From: Syntrophaceae bacterium UBA2251
Lineage (GTDB): Bacteria > Desulfobacterota > Syntrophia > Syntrophales > UBA2251
Length of the DNA stretch: 64,000 nt
NCBI GenBank assembly: GCA_002347815.1
Contig: DDXV01000003.1
Coordinates: 1-64,000, forward strand
Direction of reading: 5' to 3'
Each line of letters opens with the position of its first letter. Within the stretch, counting starts at the first letter, position 1. The notes below the pieces were generated by a model that searched no databases, was not told where the DNA came from, and saw only the letters and a program-made list of their open reading frames with translations. Below, piece by piece: positions 44,805-54,804 of this stretch. Made by a program: the position numbers and the translations under genes.

Positions 44805-46265
44805 ATGCTGGACGATCCCATCCGCGAGGCCCTGACCTTCGACGATCTCCTGATGGTCCCCGCGGAATCCGCCATACTGCCGGGGGATGTTGAAACCGCG
44901 ACCTGGCTCACCCCTCGAATCGCCCTCAATATCCCCATCATCAGCGCCGCCATGGATACCGTCACGGAGGCCACGACCGCAATCTGTATGGCCCAGGAGG
45001 GTGGACTCGGTTTCATTCACCGCAACATGAGCATCGAACGCCAGGCCATCGAGGTCGACAAGGTCAAGAAGTCCGAAAGCGGCATGATCGTCGACCCGAT
45101 CACCATCGGCCCCGAGCAACGCGTTCACCATGCCCTGGAGCTCATGAACAAGTATCGGATTTCTGGCGTGCCCGTGGTGAAGGATGGACGGCTCGTCGGT
45201 ATCCTGACCAATCGCGACCTCCGCTTTGAAACGGATCTGGACCAGCCCGTTTCCCACGTCATGACGAAGGAAAACCTGGTGACGGTCTCCTCCAGCATTT
45301 CTCTGGACGAATCCAAGAAGCTTCTCCATAAACACCGGATCGAAAAGCTCCTGGTCGTCGACGATCAGTACCGCCTTAAGGGGCTGATCACGATCAAGGA
45401 CATCGAAAAAATCAAGAAATATCCCCATGCCTGCAAGGATTCCCTGGGACGTCTCCGCGTGGGGGCGGCCGTCGGCATCCTGGACCGCGAAGCCCGCGTC
45501 GATGCGCTCCTCGCGGCGGGCGCCGACGTCATCGTGATCGACACCTCCCACGGTCACTCCCGCGGGGTCATTGAGGCCGTTCGCGCCACGAAGGCGAATT
45601 TCCCCGGTTGTGAGCTGATCGCCGGAAATGTCGCTACCGCGGAAGGCGCGGAGAGTCTGATCCAGGCGGGTGTGGACGCCGTCAAGGTCGGCGTGGGTCC
45701 GGGTTCCATCTGCACGACCCGCGTGATCGCCGGCGTCGGCGTTCCCCAGATGACCGCGATTCGCGACGCCTACCACGCGGCGGCAAAGCACGGCATCCCC
45801 GTGATCGCCGACGGCGGCATCAAATATTCAGGTGACGTTGTCAAGGGCCTGGCCGCCGGCGCCCATGCCGTGATGATCGGCAGCCTCTTTGCCGGGACGG
45901 AGGAAAGTCCGGGGGAAACGATTCTGTTCCAGGGGAGGAGCTACAAGGTCTACCGCGGGATGGGCTCGCTTGAGGCCATGAAAATGGGCAGCCGGGACCG
46001 GTATTATCAGGACGACATGGAGGGGGCCCTGAAGATGGTGCCGGAAGGCATAGAAGGCCGCGTTCCATTCCGGGGCTCCCTGTCGGCGAGCATCCATCAG
46101 CTCATCGGCGGAATCAAGGCCGGGATGGGCTATGTCGGCTGCCAAACCCTCCCGGACCTCCACACAAAGGCGCGCTTCGTCAAGATCACCTCCGCAGGTC
46201 TGCGGGAGAGCCATGTCCACGACGTCATCATCACCAAGGAGGCCCCCAATTACTGGCTGGATTGA
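44805..46265 (+). CDS. guaB: IMP dehydrogenase
   Basis: A 486-residue enzyme that oxidises IMP to XMP using NAD, the committed step of GMP synthesis. It contains two CBS repeats (about residues 95-210), then G-V-G-P-G-S-I-C-T-T with the catalytic Cys and the R-Y-Y-Q flap region. Length is normal. dnaE follows after 59 bases. Confidence 0.97.
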   Translation: MLDDPIREALTFDDLLMVPAESAILPGDVETATWLTPRIALNIPIISAAMDTVTEATTAICMAQEGGLGFIHRNMSIERQAIEVDKVKKSESGMIVDPITIGPEQRVHHALELMNKYRISGVPVVKDGRLVGILTNRDLRFETDLDQPVSHVMTKENLVTVSSSISLDESKKLLHKHRIEKLLVVDDQYRLKGLITIKDIEKIKKYPHACKDSLGRLRVGAAVGILDREARVDALLAAGADVIVIDTSHGHSRGVIEAVRATKANFPGCELIAGNVATAEGAESLIQAGVDAVKVGVGPGSICTTRVIAGVGVPQMTAIRDAYHAAAKHGIPVIADGGIKYSGDVVKGLAAGAHAVMIGSLFAGTEESPGETILFQGRSYKVYRGMGSLEAMKMGSRDRYYQDDMEGALKMVPEGIEGRVPFRGSLSASIHQLIGGIKAGMGYVGCQTLPDLHTKARFVKITSAGLRESHVHDVIITKEAPNYWLD

Positions 46266-46324
46266 CGCCCCGCGGCCCTTGAAATTCTGGACGGCCTCCG
46301 GGGAGGCAGAGGGTCCCGCATGCC

Positions 46325-49300
46325 ATGAGTGATACCGCTCGCTTCACCCACCTTCATCTGCATACGCAGTACAGTCTGCTCGACGGAACCATCCGCCTGA
46401 ACGATCTCTTCCGCAAGGCCCACGATTTCGGAATGACGGCCATTGCCATGACGGATCACGGCAATATCTACGGTGCCGTCGATTTTTACCAACACGCCGT
46501 TCGGGCCGGCATCAAACCCATCCTCGGGTGCGAGCTTTACGTCGCCCCGCGGAGCCGCTTCACAAAAGGAGGGCAGGGGATCGGCGAGTCCTCTCATCAC
46601 CTGGTCGTCCTCGTCGAAGACGCCGAGGGCTACGACAACCTGAAAAAGTTGGCGACCGCCGCGTTTCTCGAGGGATTCTATTACCGGCCGCGGGTCGACA
46701 AGGAGCTGCTGGCCCGCCATCACAAGGGCCTGATCGGGATGAGCGCCTGTCTGCACGGAGAGATCGCCGAAAGAATCCTCCGCGGCGATGAGGCAGGCGC
46801 CGCGAAGGCGGCCGAGGAGTATCGCCAGATCTTCGGCGCGGGGAATTTTTATCTGGAGATCATGCAGAATGGACTGCCTGAGCAGGCGAAGGCCAATGAA
46901 GGCCTCAGGGCGCTCAGCCACCGCCTCGATCTGCCCCTCGTCGCCACGAACGACTGCCATTATCTGGAAAGGAAAGACGCGGAGGCGCATGAGGTCCTGC
47001 TCTGCATCCAGACGGGCAAGACGCTCGGGGACGCCGACCGGATGCGGTTCGCGACGGATGCCTTCTATTTCCGCTCCCCGGACGAGATGACCGCGCTTTT
47101 CGCCGACTGCCCCGAAGCGATCGCCAACACCGCCGCCATCGCCGACCGGTGCCACTATCAGTTCGACTTCGGCAAGTTCTACCTCCCCCATTTCTCCATC
47201 GATGCGGACGAAACGCTGGACGAGCGACTGGAGCGCAGCGCCCTCGAGGGACTGGAGGCGCTGCTGCCGGATATCGTTCCCGTGGATGATCCCGTGCTGC
47301 GCGAGCGTTACGACCAGCGCCTGCGCGACGAACTGGCCATGATCCGAACCATGGGGTTTGCCGGCTACTTCCTGATCGTTGCCGACTTCGTCAATCATGC
47401 GAAGAAAAACAACATCCCCGTCGGTCCCGGACGCGGCTCCGCGGCGGGGAGTCTCGTGGCTTACGCCACCGGAATCACCAGCATCGACCCGATCCGCTAC
47501 CGCTTGTTTTTCGAGCGATTCCTCAATCCGGACCGGATCAGCATGCCGGACATCGATATCGACTTCTGCCAGGAAGGCCGCGACGACATCATCCGTTACG
47601 TCACCGAGAAATACGGCGCCGATCACGTCGCCCAGATCATCACCTTCGGAAAGATGCAGGCCAAGGCCGTCGTTCGCGACGTCGGCCGCGCCCTCAGCAT
47701 CCCCTACGGCGAGGTCGACCGCATCGCGAAGCTGATTCCGAACATCCTCAACATCTCCCTCGACGAGGCAATCCAGATGGAGCCGCGCCTTCAAGAGGCG
47801 CAAAAAAAGGATGAACGCATCCGCAAACTCCTGGAGTTATCCCTCTCCCTGGAGGGGCTCAACCGGCACGCCTCGACACACGCCGCCGGGGTCGTCATTT
47901 CCGACGTGCCCCTGGTCGAACGCGTCCCCCTCTGCCGGAGCCCCAAGGAGGATGTGGTCACGCAGTTCTCCATGAACGATCTCCAGGAAGTGGGACTGAC
48001 GAAATTCGATTTTCTGGGCCTCAAGACGCTGACCGTCATCAAGAATACGCTGAGATTCATCCAGGAGGGCAGGGGGGTCGAGCTGCGCATGAAGAACCTG
48101 CCCTTGAATGACGAGCAGACCTATCGGCTCCTGATGCGGGGGGAGACGGACGGAGTCTTCCAGCTGGAGAGCTCCGGGATGAAGGACATCCTCGTCAACA
48201 TGAAGCCGGACTGCATCGAGGACGTCATCGCCCTGATCGCCCTGTACCGTCCCGGACCGATGGGGATGGTGCCGGAATTCATCTCCCGGAAGCAGGGGAA
48301 GACGAAGATATCCTACGAAGTTAACGATCTGGAGGATATCCTGCGCGAGACCTACGGCGTCATTCTCTACCAGGAGCAGGTGATGCAGATCGCCAGCGTG
48401 ATCGGCGGCTACACCATGGCGCAGGCCGACACCCTCCGCAAGGTGATGAGCAAGAAGAAAGTGGCGGCCATGGAGAAGGAGAAGCCGCGCTTCCTTTCCG
48501 GGGCGAAGCAGAAGCAGATCCCCGAGCAGAAGGCGATCAGGATCTGGGAGCAGATGGAAAGCTTCGCCGAGTACGGCTTCAACAAGTCCCATAGCACCGC
48601 CTATGCCATGATCTCCTACCAGACGGCCTACCTCAAGGCCCATTATCCGGTTGAATACATGGCGGCCCTGCTGACGAGTGAAAAGGACAACCGTGACAAG
48701 ATCATCAAATACATCGGGGTTTGCCGGGAGATGGGCATCCAGGTTCTGCCCCCCGACATCAACGCCTCCGGACGGGATTTCAGCGTTTCCGGAGAACACA
48801 TTCGCTTCGGTCTGGCCGGGGTAAAGCATGTCGGGATGGGGGCGATCGAGACGATCGTCCAGGCACGGGACTCGGGGGGGAAATTCCGTTCCCTGTTCGA
48901 TTTCTGCTCGCGGGTCGACCTCCGGAAGGTCAACCGCCGGGTCATCGAAAGCCTCATCAAGTGCGGGGCCTTCGATGCGATGGGATGTAAACGCCGCCCG
49001 CTCCTCATGCACCTGGACGAACTGACGGAGCGCATCCACGTCCGTCAGCGTGAGGCCGAAAGCCGCCAGGCGAGCATGTTTGCGGACACGGACGACTCCC
49101 GGGGGACTTCCGCGGACTCGCGGGACGAAACGATTCCCGATCTGCCCGAGTGGGAGCATAAAGAGCGCCTCGCCTACGAGAAGGACACGCTCGGGTTCTA
49201 CATCACGGGTCACCCCCTTTCCAAGTACTCGGAACGCCTCGCCATGCTGGCCGACACGGACTCTTCGTCCCTCGCCGAAAGGCGGGACAAGGAGACGGTG

Positions 49301-49792
49301 GCCATGGGGGGCGTTGTCAACGCCCTGCGCGAGGTCAAGACCCGCCGCAAGGATACGATGGCCTATGTGACCCTCGAGGACCTGAAGGGCTCCTTTGAGT
49401 GCATTTTCTTTTCCGAGATCTACCGGAAGGGGTACGATCTGCTGCACGGGGACGATCCGCTCCTGGTCCGCGGCACGATCGATGTCGGCGAAGAAACCGT
49501 CCGCGTGATGGCTACGGAGATCGAACGTCTGGAGGAGGCGATGGACCGGCCCTTTTCGTCCGTCCATTTTCATCTGACCGCCCGAAACGCGACCGTCGAG
49601 ACGCTTCAGTCCCTGCGTGACCTCCTGATTCGAGACCATCCCGGCAAATGCGATGGATTTGTTCACATTCACGACAAAGGGACGGAAACGGTCGTCTCGC
49701 TCGGAGACGAAACACGCGTGACCGCTTCGACGAGGCTTCAGGACGCCGCGGATGGGCTGATCGGTCAGCGTGGGGCGACGGTCTTCCAATGA
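46325..49792 (+). CDS. dnaE: DNA polymerase III alpha subunit
   Basis: An 1155-residue replicative polymerase. The N-terminal PHP domain starts T-H-L-H-L-H-T-Q-Y-S. The polymerase domain carries G-P-G-R-G-S-A-A-G-S and the catalytic P-D-I-D-I-D-F. A helix-hairpin-helix, an OB fold and a C-terminal tail follow. Length fits DnaE1. No intein is seen. The stop overlaps the UPF0280 start. Confidence 0.97.
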   Translation: MSDTARFTHLHLHTQYSLLDGTIRLNDLFRKAHDFGMTAIAMTDHGNIYGAVDFYQHAVRAGIKPILGCELYVAPRSRFTKGGQGIGESSHHLVVLVEDAEGYDNLKKLATAAFLEGFYYRPRVDKELLARHHKGLIGMSACLHGEIAERILRGDEAGAAKAAEEYRQIFGAGNFYLEIMQNGLPEQAKANEGLRALSHRLDLPLVATNDCHYLERKDAEAHEVLLCIQTGKTLGDADRMRFATDAFYFRSPDEMTALFADCPEAIANTAAIADRCHYQFDFGKFYLPHFSIDADETLDERLERSALEGLEALLPDIVPVDDPVLRERYDQRLRDELAMIRTMGFAGYFLIVADFVNHAKKNNIPVGPGRGSAAGSLVAYATGITSIDPIRYRLFFERFLNPDRISMPDIDIDFCQEGRDDIIRYVTEKYGADHVAQIITFGKMQAKAVVRDVGRALSIPYGEVDRIAKLIPNILNISLDEAIQMEPRLQEAQKKDERIRKLLELSLSLEGLNRHASTHAAGVVISDVPLVERVPLCRSPKEDVVTQFSMNDLQEVGLTKFDFLGLKTLTVIKNTLRFIQEGRGVELRMKNLPLNDEQTYRLLMRGETDGVFQLESSGMKDILVNMKPDCIEDVIALIALYRPGPMGMVPEFISRKQGKTKISYEVNDLEDILRETYGVILYQEQVMQIASVIGGYTMAQADTLRKVMSKKKVAAMEKEKPRFLSGAKQKQIPEQKAIRIWEQMESFAEYGFNKSHSTAYAMISYQTAYLKAHYPVEYMAALLTSEKDNRDKIIKYIGVCREMGIQVLPPDINASGRDFSVSGEHIRFGLAGVKHVGMGAIETIVQARDSGGKFRSLFDFCSRVDLRKVNRRVIESLIKCGAFDAMGCKRRPLLMHLDELTERIHVRQREAESRQASMFADTDDSRGTSADSRDETIPDLPEWEHKERLAYEKDTLGFYITGHPLSKYSERLAMLADTDSSSLAERRDKETVAMGGVVNALREVKTRRKDTMAYVTLEDLKGSFECIFFSEIYRKGYDLLHGDDPLLVRGTIDVGEETVRVMATEIERLEEAMDRPFSSVHFHLTARNATVETLQSLRDLLIRDHPGKCDGFVHIHDKGTETVVSLGDETRVTASTRLQDAADGLIGQRGATVFQ

Positions 49793-50577
49793 ACGCACGG
49801 ACGGAGAGGGAAGGGCGGCAATCCGGTCCAGATACCCCGGGCCGGCGCTACGAACCCCGGACATACCGAAATCGCATCGCACCGGAAGCGGACCTTCCCG
49901 CCTTTTCCGTCTTTGTAAGGGAAACGGACCTGTTCCTCCGCGCGGACCGTGACTTGTCTCACGAGACGCTGGAGGCCGTCCATGCCTGTCGCGCGCAGAT
50001 CGAAACCTACATCCGACATCATCCCGAATTTCTGCACGCAAGAACCCCCCTTCCCGAAGATCCGCTCGCGCCGGACATCGTCAGGCGGATGCTGCTCGCG
50101 GCACGCCAGGCGGAAGTGGGTCCGATGGCCGCCGTGGCCGGGGCAATCGCGGAATCCGTCGGCCAGAGCCTCCACACCCTCGCGGGTATCTCTAATGTAA
50201 TGGTTGAGAATGGAGGGGATATCTACCTGGATTGCAAAAGGGATCTTCGGGTAGAGATCCATGCGGGTCAATCCCCCCTGAGCGGAAAGATTGCCCTGAT
50301 CATCCGTTCCGACCGGATGCCGCTGGGCGTCTGCACCTCCTCGGGGACGGTCGGCCACTCGTTCAGTTACGGCCGCGCCGACGCGGTCTGCGTCCTGTCC
50401 GGTTCGGCCTCGCTGGCCGATGCCGCCGCCACGCGCATCGGGAACCTGGTCCAATATCCCAAAGACATCGAGAAGGGGTTGAAGATGGCGGAGGGGATCC
50501 CCGGCCTCCGGGGGGTGGTCGTCATCTGCGGAGACCGTCTGGGATTGGCCGGAGACGTCGAGCTGGCCGGGCCATAA
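49789..50577 (+). CDS. UPF0280 family protein
   Basis: 262 residues with the family motifs V-A-G-A-I-A-E, E-N-G-G-D-I-Y and the late C-T-S-S-G-T-V-G-H-S. The fold is thought to be related to ApbE flavin transferases; function is untested. ATG 49789 overlaps the dnaE stop (ATGA), so translation is coupled. A 13-base AT palindrome follows, before the convergent DnaJ-like gene. Confidence 0.85.
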   Translation: MNARTEREGRQSGPDTPGRRYEPRTYRNRIAPEADLPAFSVFVRETDLFLRADRDLSHETLEAVHACRAQIETYIRHHPEFLHARTPLPEDPLAPDIVRRMLLAARQAEVGPMAAVAGAIAESVGQSLHTLAGISNVMVENGGDIYLDCKRDLRVEIHAGQSPLSGKIALIIRSDRMPLGVCTSSGTVGHSFSYGRADAVCVLSGSASLADAAATRIGNLVQYPKDIEKGLKMAEGIPGLRGVVVICGDRLGLAGDVELAGP

Positions 50578-50616
50578 AGTATACATAATGTATCTTATGA
50601 GACGTTGTATCCAGGC

Positions 50617-51570
50617 CTAGAGGCCTTCCTCGTCGAGCTGCCGAATCAGCTTGGCCTGTCTGTCGGTCAGTTTCTTCGGGACCTCGACGGAAATCTTCAC
50701 GTACTGATTCCCCTTTGCAGCCCCCTTGAGGCCCGGGGCGCCGTATCCTTTCATCCTGATCTTGGTATGGTTCTGCGTTCCGGCCGGGATCTTGATCCGT
50801 TTCGTCCCCCCGTCCAGGGTCGGGACATCGAGGACCGTTCCCAAGGCGGCCTGAGAGAAGCGAACCGACCTCTCGACATATAGGTCGTTTCCGTCACGGT
50901 TGAAGATGGGGTGAGGCTGAATCTGGATGTTCATGTACAGATCGCCCGGAGGTCCGCCGCCGGAGCCGGGGGCCCCTTTGCCTGTCAGGCGCAGCTTCTT
51001 TCCGTTCGCGATTCCCGGGGGGATCTTGAAGCTGATCTCCTCGGCCCGGTCCTCCTTCTGGAGGGACAGCTTCTTCTCGGCCCCGAAGACCGATTCCTCC
51101 AAGGAAATTGAAAGGTTGTATTCCAAATCCTGTCCTGCCTGCGGGATGGGGCCGCCGTAAGGTGCGCCTCCCCGGCCGAAAAGGTCCGCAAAGGGGTCGC
51201 CGTCCATCTGCCGGTAGGTGCGCCGACGTCCGCCGTCAGAATAGACCCGCCCTCCCCCGCCGGCGCCGCCGAAGCTGAATCCAAAGCCGCGCAGAATGTC
51301 GTTCAGGTCGAAATTCCGGAAGATGTCTTCCTGGCTGTACCGCTGGCGAAACTGCTCGGCCGAGCCGAACTGATCGTACTGCTGACGCTTTTCGGGATCG
51401 CTGAGGACGGCATAGGCCTCGCTGACCTGCTTGAACTTGTCCTCGGCGGTTTTGTTGTTCGGATTGCGGTCCGGATGGTACTTCAGGGCCAGTTTGCGAT
51501 AGGCCTTCTTGATCTCCTCCGCTGCGGCGGATTTTTCCACACCCAGAATCTTATAATAGTCTTCCGACAC
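50617..51570 (-). CDS. DnaJ-class co-chaperone without zinc finger (CbpA type)
   Basis: 317 residues: an N-terminal J domain with the H-P-D motif in K-Y-H-P-D-R-N-P, a Gly-Phe-rich linker (residues about 85-150), and two C-terminal substrate-binding beta domains. The four C-x-x-C-x-G-x-G zinc repeats of DnaJ are absent, which places it with CbpA. It stimulates DnaK ATPase. A promoter lies upstream on the same strand. Confidence 0.92.
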   Translation of the reverse strand: MSEDYYKILGVEKSAAAEEIKKAYRKLALKYHPDRNPNNKTAEDKFKQVSEAYAVLSDPEKRQQYDQFGSAEQFRQRYSQEDIFRNFDLNDILRGFGFSFGGAGGGGRVYSDGGRRRTYRQMDGDPFADLFGRGGAPYGGPIPQAGQDLEYNLSISLEESVFGAEKKLSLQKEDRAEEISFKIPPGIANGKKLRLTGKGAPGSGGGPPGDLYMNIQIQPHPIFNRDGNDLYVERSVRFSQAALGTVLDVPTLDGGTKRIKIPAGTQNHTKIRMKGYGAPGLKGAAKGNQYVKISVEVPKKLTDRQAKLIRQLDEEGL

Positions 51571-51614
51571 GGCAAAACCCCTTCCTTGGTCAGTCGGCGA
51601 ACGTCTTCCGCGCT

Positions 51615-51642
51615 AAAATACCCATTGTCCGGGCCTTGTCAA
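51615..51642 (-). promoter_or_regulatory. Promoter of the CbpA-type gene
   Basis: On the minus strand TTGACA (51642-51637) is followed after 16 bases by TATTTT (51620-51615), 45 bases before the gene. Confidence 0.55.
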
Positions 51643-51661
51643 GGAAGCCGGCCGCGCCTGC

Positions 51662-52267
51662 TCAGGCCGCTCTTCCGAGATGAAAGGCCTTGAGGTTGGC
51701 GTCGACGAGCTTGGCGGGAAAGGAGGTCTTGAGGACCTCGTTCCACCCGGACGCCTCGAGCGGCAGATAGCGGCTCAACACGCCCAGCATCACGGTATTT
51801 TCCGTCCGTGGATTCCCGGCGCGGACGCCCATCTCCAGCGCCCGGACCATCTTGACGGAGCTTGGGGGCAGGGGGAGCAGCGTGAGGATATCGTCCGGAT
51901 AACGGGCGTCGCCCAGATTGACGGCAGGGGGGTAGATTTCGGTGTCGTTGACGATTGCGATCCCCTCCGCACGGAGATAATCGAGATAGCGGAGCGCCTC
52001 CATCTTCTCGAACGCGAGCAGGATCCCCACTTCGCCCTTCTTGGCGATGGGGGAATGGACGCTCGTCCCGTAGCGGACGTGGCTTGTCACGCAGCCGCCC
52101 CGCTGCGCCATGCCGTGGACTTCACTCTTCTTCACGTCGAGGCCGGCGCGCATCATGACCTCGCAGAGGATGTCGCTTGCGCGCAGGATGCCCTGCCCTC
52201 CCACACCGGCCATCAGAATACTCCGGACCGGTGTATCCCCCATCGTACGGTCCTTTGATTTGCTCAT
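51662..52267 (-). CDS. iorB: Indolepyruvate:ferredoxin oxidoreductase beta subunit
   Basis: A 201-residue gamma-type domain of the 2-oxoacid:ferredoxin oxidoreductase family, with G-V-G-G-Q-G-I at the start and the V-x-G-M-A-Q-R-G-G motif near residue 48. With IorA it oxidatively decarboxylates arylpyruvates (or works in reverse to make aromatic amino acids) using thiamine diphosphate and ferredoxin. It follows iorA by 4 bases. Confidence 0.93.
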   Translation of the reverse strand: MSKSKDRTMGDTPVRSILMAGVGGQGILRASDILCEVMMRAGLDVKKSEVHGMAQRGGCVTSHVRYGTSVHSPIAKKGEVGILLAFEKMEALRYLDYLRAEGIAIVNDTEIYPPAVNLGDARYPDDILTLLPLPPSSVKMVRALEMGVRAGNPRTENTVMLGVLSRYLPLEASGWNEVLKTSFPAKLVDANLKAFHLGRAA

Positions 52268-52271
52268 CCCT

Positions 52272-54074
52272 TCACTCCTCCCCGGCGACGATCGCGCCGG
52301 CCTTGCATAACTGCTGGCACACGGTACATCCGTTGCAGAGTTGCGGATCGATGACCGCGTTCCCTTCCTGCTTTTTGGTATTTCTCACGATTTGATCCGG
52401 GGCCTGGTCCGAAAATTTAAGCCAGGAGATCGGGGGGCATCCCAATCCGAGACAGGTCCGGCAGCCGATGCACTTGCCCGGGTCGACGCGGAGCGGCTTT
52501 TGCGGCGGTCCCGCTACGCGGCGGAAAAGCACGCAGGACCGGCGGGAGATGACCAGGGACGGTCCGCTCCGGGCGAGTTCCTCCCGGATGACCGCGCGGG
52601 TTTGCCGGATGTCGTACGGATCGATCACGCGGACCTGATCGATCCCCAGGGCCTCGGCCAGACGTTCAAAATCGAGGGCCTTGGCCGGCTGGCCCTGCAG
52701 GGTGAACCCGGTGGCGGGATGTTCCTGCATCCCGGTCATGGCGGTGGTCCGGTTGTCGCAGATGATGAAGACGCAGTCGCTGCGGTTATAGGCCGCATTG
52801 AGCAGCGACGTGATGCCCGAATGGATGAAGGTGGAATCCCCGATGACGCCGACCACCTTCCCCTCCCCCTTTTTACCCAGGGCCTTGCTCATGCCGTGCG
52901 CCATGCCGATGCTGGCGCCCATGCAGATGCAGGCGTGCAGGCCCTCCAGGGGTTTCATGAAGGAAAGGGTATAGCAGCCGATGTCGCCGGCCGCGAAGAC
53001 CTTCAGTTTCCCGAGGACATAGAAGAGCCCCCGATGGGGGCATCCCGGGCACAGGTTCGGCGGCCGCGGGGGCACGACGGGCGAAACATACGGCGAATCC
53101 TCCACGGAATCCGTCCGCAGCGCGCGTTCGACGACCCCCGGATCGAATTCGTTCGTATAGGGAAAGGCGTCCTTCCCGGTGACGGGGATGCCCATGGCGC
53201 GGATCTGCTCTTCGAGGAAGGGATCCAGTTCCTCGATCACGACCAGTCGGTCGACCCGGGCCGCGAAGTCCCGGATCGCCCTTTCGGGAAGCGGATGGAC
53301 CATGCCGAGCTTGAGATAGGAATAATCGGGAAAGACATCCTTGGCGTAATGATACGGGATGCCGGCGGTAATCACGCCGATGCCGGTCCGGTTGATCTCG
53401 ACCCTGTTCTCGGGAAATGTCTCGGCGAAGGCCTTCAGGGCCTGCATGCGTTTTTCCACCTCGATGCGCCGCAGCCGCGCCATGGCCGGGACCATCACGT
53501 ATTTGGGGGCGTTGAAGCGGATCTGGGTCGTATCCTCCACCGGAACGGGATCGGCAATCTCCACGATGGACTTGGAATGGGATACGCGGGTCGTGGTGCG
53601 GAGGAAGACCGGCGTGTCGAACTGCGCGCTCAAGGCGAAGGCGATCTTGATGAAGGCGTATGCCTCGGCGCTGTCGGCGGGCTCCAGCATGGGAATCTTG
53701 GCGAACTTGGCGTAATTGCGGTTGTCCTGCTCGTTCTGGGAACTGTGGAGGGAGGGGTCGTCGGCCGTGACGATGACGAGGGCGCCGTTGGTTCCCGTAT
53801 AGCTCACGGTGAAGAGCGGATCGGCGGCAACATTGACGCCGACATGCTTCATGACCGCCATGGCCTTCGTTCCGGCAAGTGCGGCGCCGATGGCGCACTC
53901 AAGGCCGACCTTCTCGTTCGGGCACCATTCGGCATAGACGCCGTCATAGCGTGCGAACGACTCCATGATTTCCGTGCTGGGGGTGCCCGGATAGCCGCTC
54001 GCAAACCGGACGCCGCATTCGTATGCCCCCCGGGCGATGGCCTCGTTGCCGGACATCAATGTTCTGTTCTTCAT
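52272..54074 (-). CDS. iorA: Indolepyruvate:ferredoxin oxidoreductase alpha subunit
   Basis: A 600-residue subunit. The pyrimidine-binding part is at the front (S-G-Y-P-G-T-P-S-T-E). The thiamine diphosphate-binding part has G-D-S-T-F-I-H-S-G and I-I-C-D-N. Two C-terminal 4Fe-4S motifs follow: C-I-G-C-R-T-C-L and C-N-G-C-T-V-C. It is the catalytic partner of IorB in ferredoxin-linked arylpyruvate metabolism, typical of anaerobes. Confidence 0.95.
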   Translation of the reverse strand: MKNRTLMSGNEAIARGAYECGVRFASGYPGTPSTEIMESFARYDGVYAEWCPNEKVGLECAIGAALAGTKAMAVMKHVGVNVAADPLFTVSYTGTNGALVIVTADDPSLHSSQNEQDNRNYAKFAKIPMLEPADSAEAYAFIKIAFALSAQFDTPVFLRTTTRVSHSKSIVEIADPVPVEDTTQIRFNAPKYVMVPAMARLRRIEVEKRMQALKAFAETFPENRVEINRTGIGVITAGIPYHYAKDVFPDYSYLKLGMVHPLPERAIRDFAARVDRLVVIEELDPFLEEQIRAMGIPVTGKDAFPYTNEFDPGVVERALRTDSVEDSPYVSPVVPPRPPNLCPGCPHRGLFYVLGKLKVFAAGDIGCYTLSFMKPLEGLHACICMGASIGMAHGMSKALGKKGEGKVVGVIGDSTFIHSGITSLLNAAYNRSDCVFIICDNRTTAMTGMQEHPATGFTLQGQPAKALDFERLAEALGIDQVRVIDPYDIRQTRAVIREELARSGPSLVISRRSCVLFRRVAGPPQKPLRVDPGKCIGCRTCLGLGCPPISWLKFSDQAPDQIVRNTKKQEGNAVIDPQLCNGCTVCQQLCKAGAIVAGEE

Positions 54075-54083
54075 GTCATGACC

Positions 54084-54767
54084 TCAATTCAGTAGGGCGA
54101 TCTTCCGTTTGAGAAGCCGCGCCAGGGCCGGATCGGCGACCCGTTCCAGGGCCATGCGGTAGTGCGTGAGCGCCTGGCGGGGATCGTTCTGGGCCTCGAA
54201 GACGCGTGCCAGATTTTGATGCGTCATCCCCGAAAACCCGTCACCGGCCTTGGAGCTCAAGGCGCGATCGAACGACTGCCGGGCCTGCGGGAGATTTCCC
54301 TTCGCCTCGTAGGCGCAGCCCAGGCCGTTCCAGGCCAGGGCGACGAGCGGGGAGTCCGCAGGCGCCTGCTTGATGAAGGCGTTGTAATGATCGATGGCGC
54401 GATCGAGCCGGCCCTGATCGTACGCATCACCCGCGAGGCGATAGCGGGCCAGCATAGCGCTTGAACTGCGGGGGTACTGGTCAATGATCTTCGCGTACGT
54501 CGCGAGGGTCTTTTCCCGGTTCGAAGGGGCGGAGAGCGCGGCCCGCATCGTCTCGTCCTCCGCCTTGAGGTAGAGGGCCGCGGCGGCGCGGCTGTTGCTC
54601 CATTCGTAAAGGACCCAGCCGCAGCCCAGGAGAACCACCACGCCGAGAACGACGGCGGCCTGGACGATCCGCGTCCGGTGGCGCTGCAGCATCGACAGGA
54701 CCTGGGCGAACTGGCTCTGCAGAATATCCGGCTGTTTGAGTTCTTTTTTGTTGACTTTCGTGGCCAT
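54084..54767 (-). CDS. Membrane-anchored TPR protein (YfgM-like)
   Basis: About 227 residues: a cytosolic start, one membrane segment near residues 37-58, then periplasmic tetratricopeptide repeats (A-L-A-W-N-G-L-G-C-A-Y-E and neighbours). The layout resembles YfgM/UPF0070, an ancillary SecYEG chaperone, but sequence identity with it is not evident. ATG 54767 follows AGGGAAG and removes a spurious 29-residue extension. iorA starts 9 bases after its end. Confidence 0.75.
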   Translation of the reverse strand: MATKVNKKELKQPDILQSQFAQVLSMLQRHRTRIVQAAVVLGVVVLLGCGWVLYEWSNSRAAAALYLKAEDETMRAALSAPSNREKTLATYAKIIDQYPRSSSAMLARYRLAGDAYDQGRLDRAIDHYNAFIKQAPADSPLVALAWNGLGCAYEAKGNLPQARQSFDRALSSKAGDGFSGMTHQNLARVFEAQNDPRQALTHYRMALERVADPALARLLKRKIALLN

Positions 54768-54804
54768 GGTCTTCCCTCTCTCTAGGATCCCGGACGGGAT
54801 AGAT

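Noticed and set aside
47837..50041. A 734-codon minus-strand frame over dnaE
   Set aside because: Shadow of dnaE and the UPF0280 gene; no motifs.
50581..50593. 13-base palindrome ATACATAATGTAT between convergent genes
   Set aside because: Single copy, AT-rich and with no linked regulator; chance cannot be excluded.
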